A DNA stretch of 64,000 nt from Leguminivora glycinivorella (lineage: Eukaryota > Arthropoda > Insecta > Lepidoptera > Tortricidae). The stretch lies in assembly GCF_023078275.1 (NCBI RefSeq), contig NC_062972.1, positions 16,881,691 through 16,945,690 of the forward strand. Direction: 5' to 3'. Shown here piece by piece: positions 44,301-55,280 of the stretch. Position 1 is the stretch's first letter, and each line of letters begins with the position of its first letter. The notes under the pieces are model-generated. The model did not search any database. It saw only the letters and a list, made by a program, of their open reading frames with translations, and had not been told where the DNA came from. Both the position numbers and the translations under genes were made by a program.

Positions 44301-46065
44301 TGAAAACGCATTGTTTGGCTCTGTAACCATGGCAACGCATTGTTATAACGATACTGCACGCGTGCGCGGGAAGGCTTTGGGCAGCTAAGCTGACAGTGCA
44401 AACCTTTGCGTCAAAATACAGGAAACAGTGTGAATATCACGAAAGTTATTCAAGAAAACTATTGAAAACTATAAGTGCATGGTCGTAAAAAAAGTATTGT
44501 ATGCAACGGTGTTTAACTGAGTCAAAAAATACTCGTGGCGTCTTAATAACAATTTTCGGCTTCGCCTCAAATTGTTACCCACGCCACTCGTCTTTTTTCT
44601 TGTCTTTCTTTTTTGACCTCCTTTAAACGTCTGTTGCATAAAATACTATTAATGGTGAAAACAATTTGTTTGATTTGTTTTTGGATTGGCTTTTGTTTGA
44701 TTTGTTTTCAGACATATATTGGACTTACAATTTTTAAGTTTAGCTCTACTTAAATATAAGCTATACCTGACACTATGTTTCCGAAACATTTGTCTTACTT
44801 ACAGCATCACTAAATACAATCCTGAACGGTCTAATGGATGTATCTCGACTATGCTTCGTGTGGTTAGGGCCCCACCATACGTCTAGGTCAACAGCGGGCA
44901 ACTCCGGTGTATGAAACACGGCTGTGTATACATGATATGCTATTGCTGCTGCGATGATGGATATTACTGTCAGAGTAATCTGAAAATACACAATTTTATT
45001 ATGTATGTAGGATAAGGGAAATAATGAAAATATATTGATTTAAACGGACACGATTTTATTACTAAATTAAAATAGGATTTAATCGCGGAACACTTTCATT
45101 TATATTTAGCCCGACGTTTATTTTGGACATGATATTACTCCCGTGGTCACACACAGCCAGGTGTCTGCCCGTCTGTGACTACAAACAATATACTTCCATA
45201 CTGTTCAAGCATAATATAAACAAAAACAAATCAGCTAAGCGGCCGTTGACCTCTAAGGGACCGGCCACATCAGACCGTTGCGGCGCGCGCCGCGCCGCTT
45301 GGCGGCGCGCCTTACGTCCTTCCTATACAAAATGTACTGAGGAGACGTTTTTTGAATTACACTGAAGCGGCGTGGCGCGGACGCCCGTTGCGCGCCCCGA
45401 GACACGCGACGGTCTGGTGTGGCCGGTCACTAAGGCGAAAAAATCAGTTGTGTTATGTAGAAGGTTTTTAAATCTCATTTCTAAAAAAACTTTCAAATGA
45501 AGCTAAATATTGCATACTTTCAGATATGTTTGCTATTTATGTTAACAGACAAAGTATACTTGAATGACTTTATCCTACAACTTAAATACACGAGAAATTA
45601 AAAGTGAAATAAATCTTAATTTGTATATGAACCCCACCATTACACTTGAGTTAGCTCTTAATTAGTGATATTAATCGTAACTTAATGGCACTTAAAGGCA
45701 CTTTAAAAATAAGAGGTGTTTATAAGCTAATTATCATTGCACACAGCTTTTGTTTAGACTTAATTAAAAAGTTGAGGGTATACTGTCCGCATCCTGAAAA
45801 TATATACCTACATATATTATGTATTTAGTATGATGTTTGTCGTTTGAAGAAGTGCCACTGTAAAGAGCGTTAAGTAAATTGTGACTTTGTCATATGTGCT
45901 ATTTAATATAAAAAAAAGTTAGTATTTGATAGGTATATTGATAAATAATACATTTATGATTGTTTTTGATGAAAGAATACATTTATCATGTTATGTTGTA
46001 TTTTCTGGTCATGATGACATTGAATAGTTTCTAAGTTCTATTTAGAACTGCAATCGATATTTATT

Positions 46066-46101
<36 letters not shown>

Positions 46102-49100
46102 AAAATTTCCTTAGATTATTATTACGTTTCAAAGTCAAGGTCATAATAGCTTCATCAGTTTAAATGTAAGGTTTATACCATTACCATATTCAAGATCTTA
46201 TGTGTTTAAACATAGCAATAAATTATCTCTTGTCCATAGGCAATACAAGCATAAGCAGTTAAAATATTTATCTACATATATTGCAAGGTTAATTAAAAGT
46301 CAAATAATTTACTATGTAAATTAAAAGTATAACACTTTGTAGTTATTGTTTTGAAACACCATAGAACTTTGTCCATATAACATACTTAATGTATTGTATT
46401 TGTAATTTGATTTTTGTACATAATATACTATTAATTTTGTTGAATATAGGGGATTTATATAAGTGCCCGAACAAAAAAAAGGTTTATCTAAAAATTAAGC
46501 AGTAAACTTAGCTAGATTAATTATTATGTCATTATTGCTGATGTTTTGAGGACAAACTGTACAACGTCATTTAATTTTAACATGTCATAGTTTCGTTTAT
46601 CTGTCAACCCCTTATTTGCCAAGAGTGGCAGTGAAATTCGGGTAGCCTCACGTGCTATGCTCACCCCTTCATGGGATACAGGCGTGATTGTATGTATGTA
46701 TGTATGTAATTTTAACACCTGACTGTTAAATTATAAAAAAGGCAAATGAGCAGACAGGAGAAGGTCAGGAGTGACAACTCATGAACACCGAACACCCGAA
46801 TCATTAGAATCATGAAAGTATATTTATATTATTTATTTTGATTTGAAGGCGTTGTTTGTCCGGAAATCCCTCAAGAAACAGTTCTGGTTATTCCACAGTT
46901 TTGTTATTAGTGAATTGAGGGAGCTACCATATAAAATAAAATAACGTTACAGTAAAGCTGTACCAGGGGCGACTCACTCCGCGATACCAGGGGCGGCCCG
47001 TTCACTGGTGACGACCTTCACGCGGCGCAATATAATTCAATGTCAGCTGCTCGCGTGCGGTCCGTTTGTTTGTAGGTAAGAATTTAAAATGGCGGCATTT
47101 TGTGAACATCAAAGGAGTGAGACTTCTGTACTTGTACTATTATATATTCTGTGGCTGTACTGTGTGCATGTACTGCGGTACAAAACTATAATTAACAAGA
47201 AACGAACATACGTTGTTGTGTTTCATTTAAAATATAAATTTAATTGGAAACTTTAATTACTAATCTAGCTGCATCACAGCTGGTTCATAACAGCATAACT
47301 CTATATAATTTGCACAATTTTATTGTGTGTATTAGTTTCCATCGGCGATTTTACGCCCCGTGTAGGCCTACTTAGATAATGTGCACCCTGACAACAACGT
47401 GTCAGACCCTGTTTCCTGCACCACAGCTCCCCCCAAGTTTAGAGCTAAAGATTGTACTAGATTTCTTTTTTAAGCGAGGTATGTTAATTAAAGTAGTATG
47501 TAGGTAGTTAATGCGTATGTGGCAACGTCTTTATGTAGTCGTTGCTTGCCTGAAAGAGATTTATTACGTCTTGATTATTTATTTTTCATCATTTTTAAGC
47601 TGACTATAATAGCGAGGAATTCATTATGACACGTAACCTTTGTAATGTGATTTGTGTAGGTATGTATAGATCATATAGCTGACTTAAGGTTTAATACGGC
47701 TTATATTTTATTACTTTAGTTTATGCATGATGCTCACACGTTATAGAAACATATACTGCATGTCTTGTCAGACCAATAGTATTAGCAACTTCAAGGAAAA
47801 TAAAATTTACATTTTTGTTTACTATTCATTGGTTCAATCTTTAGATGAAAATGTTCTTATACTCCTTCTGTATATTGTACGTACAGTAGGTAGGTACGTA
47901 CCTACATAAGTTATAATTATTATAACGCTAAATAATCGATGAAGTCAGGCGTTACTTTTCGGAAATCCATTTTAATAGTAAACTAGAACTTTCCTTTGCT
48001 AATCCGCGAATACTATAAAATCATATGGGTATTTAATTATAAAGTCTCTGTATAATATAAATTTCATTGACATTAACAGTATTAAATCGGAGTACGTATT
48101 TTTTATCTTTAACTCAATTTGTGAAAGATAAGGAGCGGAAATTTTGACTTCATTCGTGCAGAATAGATAGGCTATCACTGTTAAAGTGTGACACAAATAG
48201 CTACGACGCCTTAAGCGGTGCCTTCGATACAATTTTGGAATAAAGATAGCAACGTTACTGTTAAAGTGGGGCATATATACCTAGCTACAACACATTTAGC
48301 GGAGCCCTCGATACAATTCGAGGAGAAAACATAGCCACGCCACTGTTAAAGTGGGATATGTGCTCCAAACAAACAGCTACAAAGCATTTAGCGGAGCCTT
48401 CGACACAATTTGCGGAGAATAAATAACCACGCCACTATTAAAGTGGGGCACATATAGCTACAACGCATTTAGCGGAGCTCTCGACGAAATTTGTGGAGAA
48501 AAAATAGCCACGCCACTATTAAAGTGGGGCACATATAGCTACAACGCATTTAGCGGAGCCCTCGACACAATTTGTGGAGAAAAATAGCCACGACACTATT
48601 TAAGTGGGGCAAATATAGCTACAACGCATTTAGCGGAGCCCTCGACACAATTTTGTGGAGAAAAAATTGCCACGACACTACTAAAGTGGGGCACATATAG
48701 CTACAACGCATTTAGCGGAGCCCTCGACACAATTTTGCGGAGGAAAAATAGCCACGCCACTATTAAAGTGGGGCACATATAGCTACAACGCATTTAGCGG
48801 AGCCCTCGACACAATTTGTGGAGAAAAAATAGCCACGCCAACTGTTCAAGTGGGGCACATGTAGCTACAACGCCTTTAGCGGAGCTCTCGACACAATCTG
48901 TGGAGAAAATATAGCGACGACACTGTTACAGCGGGGTATAGGTGGCTACGCCTACTACTAGCAGGACCCCAATAGTGCAATCTCAATTAATTGTCATCAC
49001 TCGTCAGGGTTTTATTTCTTTGCTACCCGATACTTGACCAATCATCCTCGACGCTATCATAATATCGGAGTTATTCAAAAAATAGTTCACAATATGATAT

Positions 49101-50631
49101 AAATTAAATCTTTATTTAAAATCTTATAAATATAATGTCTAATGCACGTATCAGTAAAAATTGCTGGAAACAATTACATGTCATCCAAATTACAGGCAAT
49201 TACTTACAAAAAGAGACGTGCTCACATCTGGTACTTCTATGTTAAAAATTAAATAAGTGCCTACTAATAATATCAAGGCATCCTTAATACATTTTTCAAC
49301 GTCAACTAAGTACATCAAAGTAATAAAAAGAGGTTCAAAAATAACTGATAGAAAAAATTAGGAGGTGACCATGACGCCAAGCTATAATCCCGTAATGTCC
49401 GCATACATCCTTTCGTCGGCATCGAAGTACGACCCGTACTATACAACGGCAAACAACAGGCAACACTGTTAACACATTTGTCTTTAAGAACAATCACTGT
49501 ACGATTATGTTTTTATTAATAATTTGTTTGTATTTTGTATTTGTAATTCCTATTACCACGGCATAAAGTCTAACGATAGTCAGTTATTGGTGTTGCTGTT
49601 TGTGCCATGCATTCGGTATTAGTTAAGGCGCCATAGGATAGGACCGTGCAAGCGCGTCCTGTTTAAATGTAGGTATCAGTTACTGGCAATGGGCAGTTGG
49701 TCGTTATATTTATTAATATATTATTGAATGAACCAACGGAAAAAATATAGTTCAATTACTGGTTCTAGGAATTGTAAATATTGCTACAACTATATCTCCT
49801 TTGACGCATAATTTGTTAATTTATTTGTAATGTTGTGGAATGTTGTTGCAATTTAGATAACGATGCGATTTTCTTCTTAACTTTTTGCAAAGTGCGCTTT
49901 ATCACCAACCAGAAAAAATATTTTTATAGACCAGACATGTTGTGGTTAACGTATATAATATACTGTTATATAAATACGCCTACGATATATGAAATCATAT
50001 TCGTAAACATTGAAGTCAGAGATCACATCGATTGTCAGTAGGTAGTTTAATAGTTACATATTACTGTAAGTAATCTGTGATTTACGAATACTTATTTTAC
50101 TCATACACATATAGAGGTATGTATGTAACTCTTGCCATCGTATCACTTTCCTACTGTAACTTAATTATTCACACCGTAAGCCTTTTGTTTGAAAAAGAAG
50201 GTAGTCGTATAAATTCCTTTCGTATGACCAAATATGAACGCAAATAAGTTTAGTATTTCGTTAACTTCTTAAATAGTTCTAATTATCGACAGGCAAGCTA
50301 CTTAAATAATAGTACAATTTTATTTTAATGTGAGTTTACTAGCTTGTAGCTACGATTGTATGAAAAACGAAACTACACTCGCCGGTAATATACGGCGGTC
50401 GGCAGTTTCAAATATGATTATTCCGTGTTTGATAGGTATATTTCAATCTATTCAAAATAATCTACTCAAACTTTCATAAAGACAGAGTCCTTCTTATTAT
50501 TTGTAAAGAATACTTACAGCACAACAATTTAACTTCTTTCCTGCCTCAATATCCTTAATATTCCGTTTTTTACTGGAATGTGTAAGTTTTTCTTCTTTTT
50601 TCTTTGCCTTTTTTCGTTTGTTACCTTCCAT
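41178..50631 (-). CDS. JHEH: Juvenile hormone epoxide hydrolase, seven coding exons
   Basis: A microsomal epoxide hydrolase that opens the epoxide of juvenile hormone at the ER membrane, helping to clear the hormone. Exons join as 50631-50518, 44979-44803, 43921-43673, 43300-43154, 42654-42309, 41917-41686 and 41391-41178, with all introns GT-AG. The spliced frame is 1479 nt, 492 residues. Residues 1-38 are Lys-rich, and 39-60 form a membrane anchor. The N-terminal hydrolase motif 'DLDVWWGP' is at 69-76 and 'SIRPFRIVF' at 86-94. The oxyanion motif HGWP is at 188-191, nucleophile D263 in HGGDFG, epoxide-binding tyrosines Y333 (GYSHLQATKPD) and Y397 (VYW), acid E437 and base H464 (GGHFAAL). GGDWG is usual, so F264 is unusual. 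The family is usually about 460 residues; the excess is the first exon. All exons are open, so it looks functional. It could be a JHEH-like paralogue with another substrate. Confidence 0.9.
41686..41917 (-). CDS. JHEH: JHEH coding exon 6 (cap/lid region)
   Basis: Acceptor TTCTTTCAG|GTATAG and donor GGAGCA|GTAAGT; 232 nt, enters in phase 1 and leaves in phase 2. Contains 'ALNESPLGLATYILDK' and 'NVMVYWVSESITTSMR'. Confidence 0.9.
42309..42654 (-). CDS. JHEH: JHEH coding exon 5 (nucleophile)
   Basis: Acceptor CTATTGCAG|GGT and donor ACAATTG|GTAAGA; 346 nt, ends in phase 1. Contains 'GAVRPGLGPFQMA', the nucleophile motif HGGDFG and Y333. The unspliced frame continues a little beyond the donor, which is not coding. 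Confidence 0.9.
42765..42955. repeat. RTE-type dispersed repeat in JHEH intron 4
   Basis: 'atactaatattataaatggg' followed by a short (TTTG)n and 'gcgagcgaagccgcgggcga', ending 'aaagctagta'. This is a very frequent lepidopteran repeat signature. The minus frame over it (42699-42989) is not coding. Confidence 0.7.
43154..43300 (-). CDS. JHEH: JHEH coding exon 4 (oxyanion HGWP)
   Basis: Acceptor TGCCTTCCAG|GTC and donor TCACAA|GTAAGA, 49 codons, phase 0. Contains 'IMLLHGWPSSFREFYE' and 'VIVPSLPGFGFS'. Confidence 0.9.
43673..43921 (-). CDS. JHEH: JHEH coding exon 3 (N-terminal domain)
   Basis: Acceptor CTCAACAG|ATG and donor ATTAAG|GTGATT, 83 codons, phase 0. Contains 'FSFWQYKYKPKERERFFNKF' and 'VQGLDLHFMRV', standard for this domain. 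Confidence 0.9.
44249..44390. mobile_element. Imperfect palindromic MITE in JHEH intron 2
   Basis: 'ctttccgcgcatgcgcgcag' with 'tatcg' is mirrored imperfectly by 'cgatactgcacgcgtgcgcg' with 'ggaaggctttggg'. It has GC-rich arms and an AT-rich centre. Confidence 0.5.
44803..44979 (-). CDS. JHEH: JHEH coding exon 2 (membrane anchor)
   Basis: Acceptor TATTTTCAG|ATTACT and donor GATGCT|GTAAGT, 59 codons, phase 0 on both sides. Encodes the anchor 'ITLTVISIIAAAIAYHVY' and the start of the N-terminal hydrolase domain. Confidence 0.85.
45253..45435. mobile_element. GC-rich MITE in JHEH intron 1
   Basis: The inverted ends 'gaccggccacaYcagaccgt' flank a very GC-rich interior ('gcggcgcgcgccgcgccgc'). 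The direct hexamer ctaagg at 45253-45258 and 45430-45435 is a candidate target duplication. Confidence 0.65.
46064..46100. repeat. Poly(T) tract
   Basis: More than 25 consecutive T, possibly the antisense tail of a retroposed copy. The flanks gave no family. Confidence 0.6.
46600..46815 (+). repeat. LINE 3'-end fragments in JHEH intron 1
   Basis: 46600-46715: 'caaccccttatttgccaaga', 'tgggatacaggcgtga', then a (GTAT)n tail. 46738-46815: 'ggcaaatgagcagacaggag', part of another LINE 3' end. Short frames here are not genes. Confidence 0.55.
46816..48169. other. JHEH intron 1, no recognised element
   Basis: AT-rich intron sequence. Small frames at 47727-47909 and 47999-48274 are unsupported. Confidence 0.4.
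48170..48960. repeat. Minisatellite, ~81-bp period, nine to ten copies, in JHEH intron 1
   Basis: 'agctac' landmarks fall at about 48199, 48283, 48375, 48456, 48537, 48617, 48699, 48781 and 48862, so the period settles at 80-82 bp after two longer units. Units read 'gtggggcacatatagctaca', 'acgcatttagcggagccctc', 'gacacaatttgtggagaaaa'. The outer units are the most diverged. Confidence 0.9.
48961..50515. other. JHEH intron 1, no recognised element
   Basis: AT-rich, with no repeat family identified and no further exon seen. Confidence 0.4.
50518..50631 (-). CDS. JHEH: JHEH coding exon 1 (38 codons, Lys-rich)
   Basis: ATG in the context AACAATGG, then 38 codons rich in Lys/Arg/Glu, ending 'GKKLNCCA' at the donor GCT|GTAAGTAT (phase 0). 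The next exon needs a phase-0 upstream partner because it has no in-frame ATG: the codon before its acceptor side reads GTG. Joining the two makes the hydrophobic run continue smoothly from 'LNCCA'. The link is inferred across 5.5 kb and not seen in a transcript. Confidence 0.6.
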
Positions 50632-50700
50632 TGTTCACGTATTGAAAATTTAATTTAAAAAATATATAAATACACCTCATACGAACATTGAAATTATCAA

Positions 50701-50705
50701 ACTGA
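50701..50705 (-). promoter_or_regulatory. Candidate initiator (Inr) of JHEH
   Basis: TCAGT on the minus strand, in TATCAGTTTGA, lies 70 bp upstream of the proposed ATG and matches the arthropod initiator core. There is no clear TATA box at the right distance. A five-base match alone is weak. Confidence 0.25.
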
Positions 50706-50789
50706 TAACTGTTTGAAACGAACAAATATGAAACAGGTGATATTAAGAATGTATCTAATCGTTATCTATCCGGTTTGAAATCGTAATCA

Positions 50790-50945
50790 GTGTGCCTACC
50801 GAATGCACAAACGCTCACAAACGAAACGCTCGTAGATATCTATTGTAAACGCTCTTGCGTATTGGCGCGACAGAGCCAGACTATCTTTCGCGGCGTTTCG
50901 TTTTCGTTTCGCGTCGTAGAAATGCCATTCGGCTACGGGGCCAGG
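50790..50945. mobile_element. MITE, second copy of the 26.8-kb family
   Basis: 'aacgctcttgcgtattggcg', 'gacagagccaga', 'cgtagatatctattg' and the end 'atgccattcggctacgggg' mirror 26816-26970. The left end has decayed. Confidence 0.65.
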
Positions 50946-51046
50946 CCCTCTAGCTAAGTGAGCAAATGTTGACACTTCGTAGATTTCTCTCTCTAATTGC
51001 TCTTTTGTATTGGTGCCACAATTTCAAATTCACAATTTGGATTTCT

Positions 51047-51170
51047 TTCAACCCCTTTTTGCCAAGAGTGGCACTGAAACTTAGTAGTTCATGTGCTCTG
51101 CCTACCCCTTTATGGGATACAGGCGTGATTATATGTATGATTATATGTATGTATGTATTGGTGCCACAGA
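51047..51170 (+). repeat. LINE 3'-end fragment
   Basis: 'ttttgccaagagtggcactg', 'tgggatacaggcgtga', then a GTAT-rich tail. Same family as 30478-30715. Confidence 0.6.
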
Positions 51171-51354
51171 GCTAATCGCGTATCGTTCCCCACAGGGCAT
51201 CTACTATTGTACTTTGACTTTGGAATCAAGGGGGCAATTTTCCTGGCATGTGATAAGAGTGCATTGCCATTCTAGTTAAAACTCATATTTTACTGAAGCG
51301 AAAATTTAATAAGTAGATCAAATGCCGATTTAAACTTTCACGATTATTACACAT

Positions 51355-51551
51355 AATTATTTTTAAATCGGGACTTAATCGCGTATGACTACATATTAAA
51401 CTGACCTCCAACGTTTCAGGGACGGCGTTGTTCCCGTGGTCACGGGGGTGGTCGTGTTCTCCGAGACCACGGGGACAACGCCGCCCCTGAAACGTTGGAG
51501 GTCAGTTTAATATGTAGTCATACGTGATTAAGTCCCGTTTTAAAAATAATT
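51355..51551. mobile_element. 197-bp near-perfect hairpin element
   Basis: The arms 51355-51444 and 51463-51551 are inverted over almost 90 bp with few mismatches ('gcgtatgactacatattaaa', 'ctccaacgtttcaggg', 'ttcccgtggtcacggg') around a GC-rich ~18-bp loop. Related wording ('ttaatcgcgga', 'cccgtggtcacac') appears at 45079-45150 as a decayed half copy. Confidence 0.85.
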
Positions 51552-52576
51552 AGATCGAATGTGATCGGGTACCTACATATTTACTTTTCTTAGCGGGTTG
51601 TTAACGTATAATTGTCAATTTTAACATATATTATGTCATTAAAATTCAAAATTAATTTAGCAAACCTCGATTTCTTCGGTTGGAAAGGGTTACAAAATAT
51701 AAAATAACTATATTGAAGACATTTTCTCACAGCAAGGTTAATTTTGACACGCTGTTCTGTATAATGAAATATTACTTCTATTCTCTACTAATGCTAACTA
51801 TGCACGATGTCGACTGTTGTAGCCGCTTATCTTGTTGAAACTCCCCTTTGGCTTAATCTTGCCTATTAACTAACTTGCTAGCTAAAGTTTTGAGACTCGA
51901 CTTGTAGTTTAGTTACTAACATGTATAGTCTTTGTTCCACTTTGGGCAGGTTTTTGACCTTCGCCATGTCCAAATTAAATTCGTGGCTTATTCTGCATAG
52001 TATTTGACTAGGTATGTGTTGCTACATTCCTTTGTATTGCTGTAATCTATTGTGGTGTGTAATAAAGAGTAAGGTATGTTATAGCGGGGCAAATCTCGAC
52101 TAGGGGGTCAATTGCAACTGATACATGTTTTCTATTATTACATTATGATTTTGAGTTCTACATGTATCCACTGAACACGCCTACCATATTATATAACCAA
52201 AACATGGAAAAAATGAACCAGTTACATTTGCCTCACTGTACCTTACGTGTATTGTATTATATTGTTATACGGTATTGGTTGCACTGTATAGCTATATTTG
52301 AAACCTTAGTCAGAAAGCCTTGTCTTAACAGTTGCAGCACAGTAATTTACATAATGACAGCTTGCTGTCTTCGCACCCAATGTACGTTTCTAGTTGTTGG
52401 CAGTGTTCAGGATACCTACATATATTTATGTATTCATAAAGACTGCGAGAATTTCAGATGAAAACCACCTAGGCGGAAACACATTATAAAACGTGTTAAG
52501 TCGTATCAAATTGTACTTATAGTATTTTACCGGGTGTGGTCTGTAATAATAGCAAAAAAAACTGTAGCTTGTACTC
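51552..52576. other. No gene or recognised element
   Basis: AT-rich. The 99-codon frame at 52162-52461 has no domain support. Confidence 0.35.
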
Positions 52577-52657
52577 GTACAGTCATCTGCAGAGAAGAGG
52601 AGACCCCCTGCCATACAGTATGCAAAGGGGTCTACTTTTCTCTGCAGCTGACTGTAC
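52577..52657. mobile_element. Hairpin MITE with CGTACAGTCA-type ends
   Basis: 'gtacagtcatctgcagagaa' and its complement ending 'ctgactgtac' frame an inverted pair of about 31 bp with a ~20-bp loop. Confidence 0.7.
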
Positions 52658-53923
52658 TCATCAAACTGATCAACATTAGGACATTTTCAAATTACTTTCA
52701 TTATAATTTCTTACATACTTTAAAGTTTATTTAACACGGAATGTACTGAGAATTTTGTTATGTTAGCAGCGTGACAACAAACGTCAACCAAACCACAAAC
52801 CAAACTGATTATTATACAAAAATAATTACATCGTTTGTGGAGTAAAGTCTATGTTTAAATTACTTGCTCCTATCATATGTCACACCCGGTAAGACCAGAA
52901 TCATTGTCCTAATGGTACACCTATATTTAAAACTTGAGTGATTCTCATGACGATGCTTTCACAGGTAACTACATACATAATGCCCAAAGCGGAGACAAAG
53001 AGGTTGTCTGAATACCCATTACCATTCTCAAGCACGCATTATGTTTTCAAAAGTAGCTACTTTCTTATCTTATACAAATAATTATGTTCGGTCTCATGCG
53101 TAGGTATGTAACTAAACCATTTTGGGTAAGCAAAAATATAAATGTCAAGATTCTGTAGTATTTTATAAAAAAATCGAATAGAGGGCTTGTTTTACCTATC
53201 TTTACCTTTACTACCAGCTGCAAAAGTGCATGAAGAAATTATGAATTAATTCAATGATTCGCCATGCCCTTTTGCATATGATTAGTACAAGGATTTTGGC
53301 ACAATACGAATTTTCCACCCAACATACACAAACATTACCTAGGATCGTAACCACAATTTCAAATTTCGTAAGCAAAGCCGCGGCGTTTCTTTTGAACACA
53401 GATGACCTAGAAAAAACGTCTCTCCTTGATGAAGCTTGCATCCCAACGGGAAGCCCAAAGGCTCCGTATAGTAAGGCGTTTCTCTCCTTAAGGCGTCACG
53501 GGCACCTAAGGGAAGTGTTGTAAGCAAGACGAGCATTTAGAAAGTGAAGTGCGGTGTAAAAGCATGCATGAATGAAAGCAGATGGGGCGAAAGTAATTCT
53601 CGCGGAAAGATTCGTGAAGTTTTCCTGGAACGGCTTTTAAACGCGTTTTGTAATGTGAGTCCTTACCTACACATATAATTTATTTCATTCGGTGTGTTTA
53701 TTTTTACTACATTCAAATAGGGAAAAATGAATCAGATGCAAATTTTGAGTTGTTTCTTTATGATGGTAAAATTTACTTTTGTAAATGAATTTGTCAAACT
53801 GATGATTTAATGATAAGTACCTTTTTTATAAGTATTTTGTAGTTACTTAATATTTTTCTCATGCTGGTGCGCGATAAAAATAACTAACATCTATTGTTTT
53901 TGACACCAATATTTTTAGTTTTA
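52658..53923. other. No supported gene
   Basis: Opposed frames at 53254-53523 (+) and 53211-53536 (-) overlap a locally GC-richer stretch. Neither has a recognised domain or splice context. Confidence 0.35.
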
Positions 53924-54122
53924 AAAAAACCGGCCAAGTGCGAGTCGGACTCGCCCACCGAGGGTTCCGTACAAACTTTCTTTCAAACTACCTAGTAAAA
54001 ATAATCTCATACATACATACATACAATCACGCCTGTATCCCATAAAGCGGTAGGCAGAGCACATGAAACTACTAAAGCTTCAGGGCCACTCTTGGCAAAT
54101 AAGGTGGTGAAATTCTTAACCC
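53924..54122. repeat. Microsatellite-type element end plus inverted LINE 3' end
   Basis: 53924-53971: 'aaccggccaagtgcgagtcg', 'accgagggttccgtac'. 54005-54122: a (CATA)n run followed by 'cacgcctgtatccca' and 'ggccactcttggcaaa', the antisense of the 30.5-kb LINE 3' end. Confidence 0.6.
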
Positions 54123-54611
54123 GTCACCACACAGGCATAATCTCATATTTTCATATAACTCTAATGACTTGACTAGAAGACAAAAGTATAGGCACTAATG
54201 AGTATTATAGTGTATAGCGCCATCTCCCGGTCAATTTGCTAACTAATTTGCGCGACCTGGTTTTTCAGGGATAATTCTTTATAATGTTAACCGATTTAAA
54301 TAGTTTTTACTTTATTGGACAGAAGATAGTTTACGTAACATCTCGTATTAATTTGAAGTACGATATACATCCGCAAGGGTGGGTAAATTGAAAGTAAAAA
54401 TCTGAAAAGTTTTTTGTGAATTAAAAAGAAAGTATTCAAAATACAAACACGATTATATTTTTCCTGTAATATATAGCATAAAACCAATGTTTACTAAAGT
54501 TTTCATAATTTTTCGTTGGTAAACTTCGGAGATAAGGGGGGGGGGGGAACGGTATTTTTTTTTACATTTTCCTTCAGAATTCTTTTTTTTTCCACAACAA
54601 AAAAATATATA
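54123..54611. other. No gene or recognised element
   Basis: AT-rich with a G run at 54536-54548. Confidence 0.4.
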
Positions 54612-55157
54612 AAAACCGGCCAAGAGCGTGTCGGGCCACGCTCAGTGTAGGGTTCCGTAGTTTTCCGTATTTTTCTCAAAAACTACTGAACCTATCAAGT
54701 TCAAAACAATTTTCCTAGAAAGTCTTTATAAAGTTCTACTTTTGTGATTTTTTTCATATTTTTTGAACATATGGTTCAAAAGTTAGAGGGGGGGGGACGC
54801 AGTTTTTTTTCCTTTAGGAGCGATTATTTCCGAAAATATTAATATTATCAAAAAACGATCTTAGTAAACCCTTATTCATTTTTAAATACCTATTCAACAA
54901 TATATCACACGTTGGGGTTCGAATGAAAAAAAAATCAGCCCCCACTTTACATGTATGGGGGGTACCCTAATAAAACATTTTTTCCCATTTTTTATTTTTG
55001 CACTTTGTCGGCGTGATTGATATACATATTGGTACCAAATTTCAGCTTTCTAGTGCTAACGGTTACTGAGATTATCCGCGGACGGACGGACGGACGGACG
55101 GACAGACAGACATGGCGAAACTATAAGGGTTCCTAGTTGACTACGGAACCCTAAAAA
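54612..55157 (+). mobile_element. Microsatellite-type dispersed element, full-length-looking copy
   Basis: Begins 'aaaccggccaagagcgtgtc', includes 'cgctcagtgtagggttccg', 'tatcacacgttggggttcg', 'gtaccctaataaaacat' and a (GGAC)n run at 55079-55110, and ends 'gactacggaaccctaaaaa'. It is the best reference for the truncated copies at 7302 and 10294. Confidence 0.7.
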
Positions 55158-55280
55158 TAGCTTATTTACGTTCAATTTGAGCTCTTTCCAACGATACCCC
55201 ACTTGACATAGTAACTTGAAATTTACAGTTTGCCCCCCTTTCATTTTGGCCATTTTCTACAATTAAAATTAATATATTTA
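55158..55280. other. Spacer between two related elements
   Basis: 'gagctctttccaacgatacc' with 'cccccctttcattttggcc' is repeat-like but unassigned. Confidence 0.35.

Noticed and set aside
44773..44991. JHEH start at 44991
   Set aside because: The codon there is GTG and the following bases TATTTTCAG form the splice acceptor of the exon. No ATG is in frame.
48170..48960. CRISPR-like array
   Set aside because: The whole ~81-bp unit is repeated, including what would be spacers. It is a minisatellite in an insect intron.
53254..53523. 89-codon plus-strand ORF opposite two minus-strand ORFs
   Set aside because: No domain or splice evidence on either strand.
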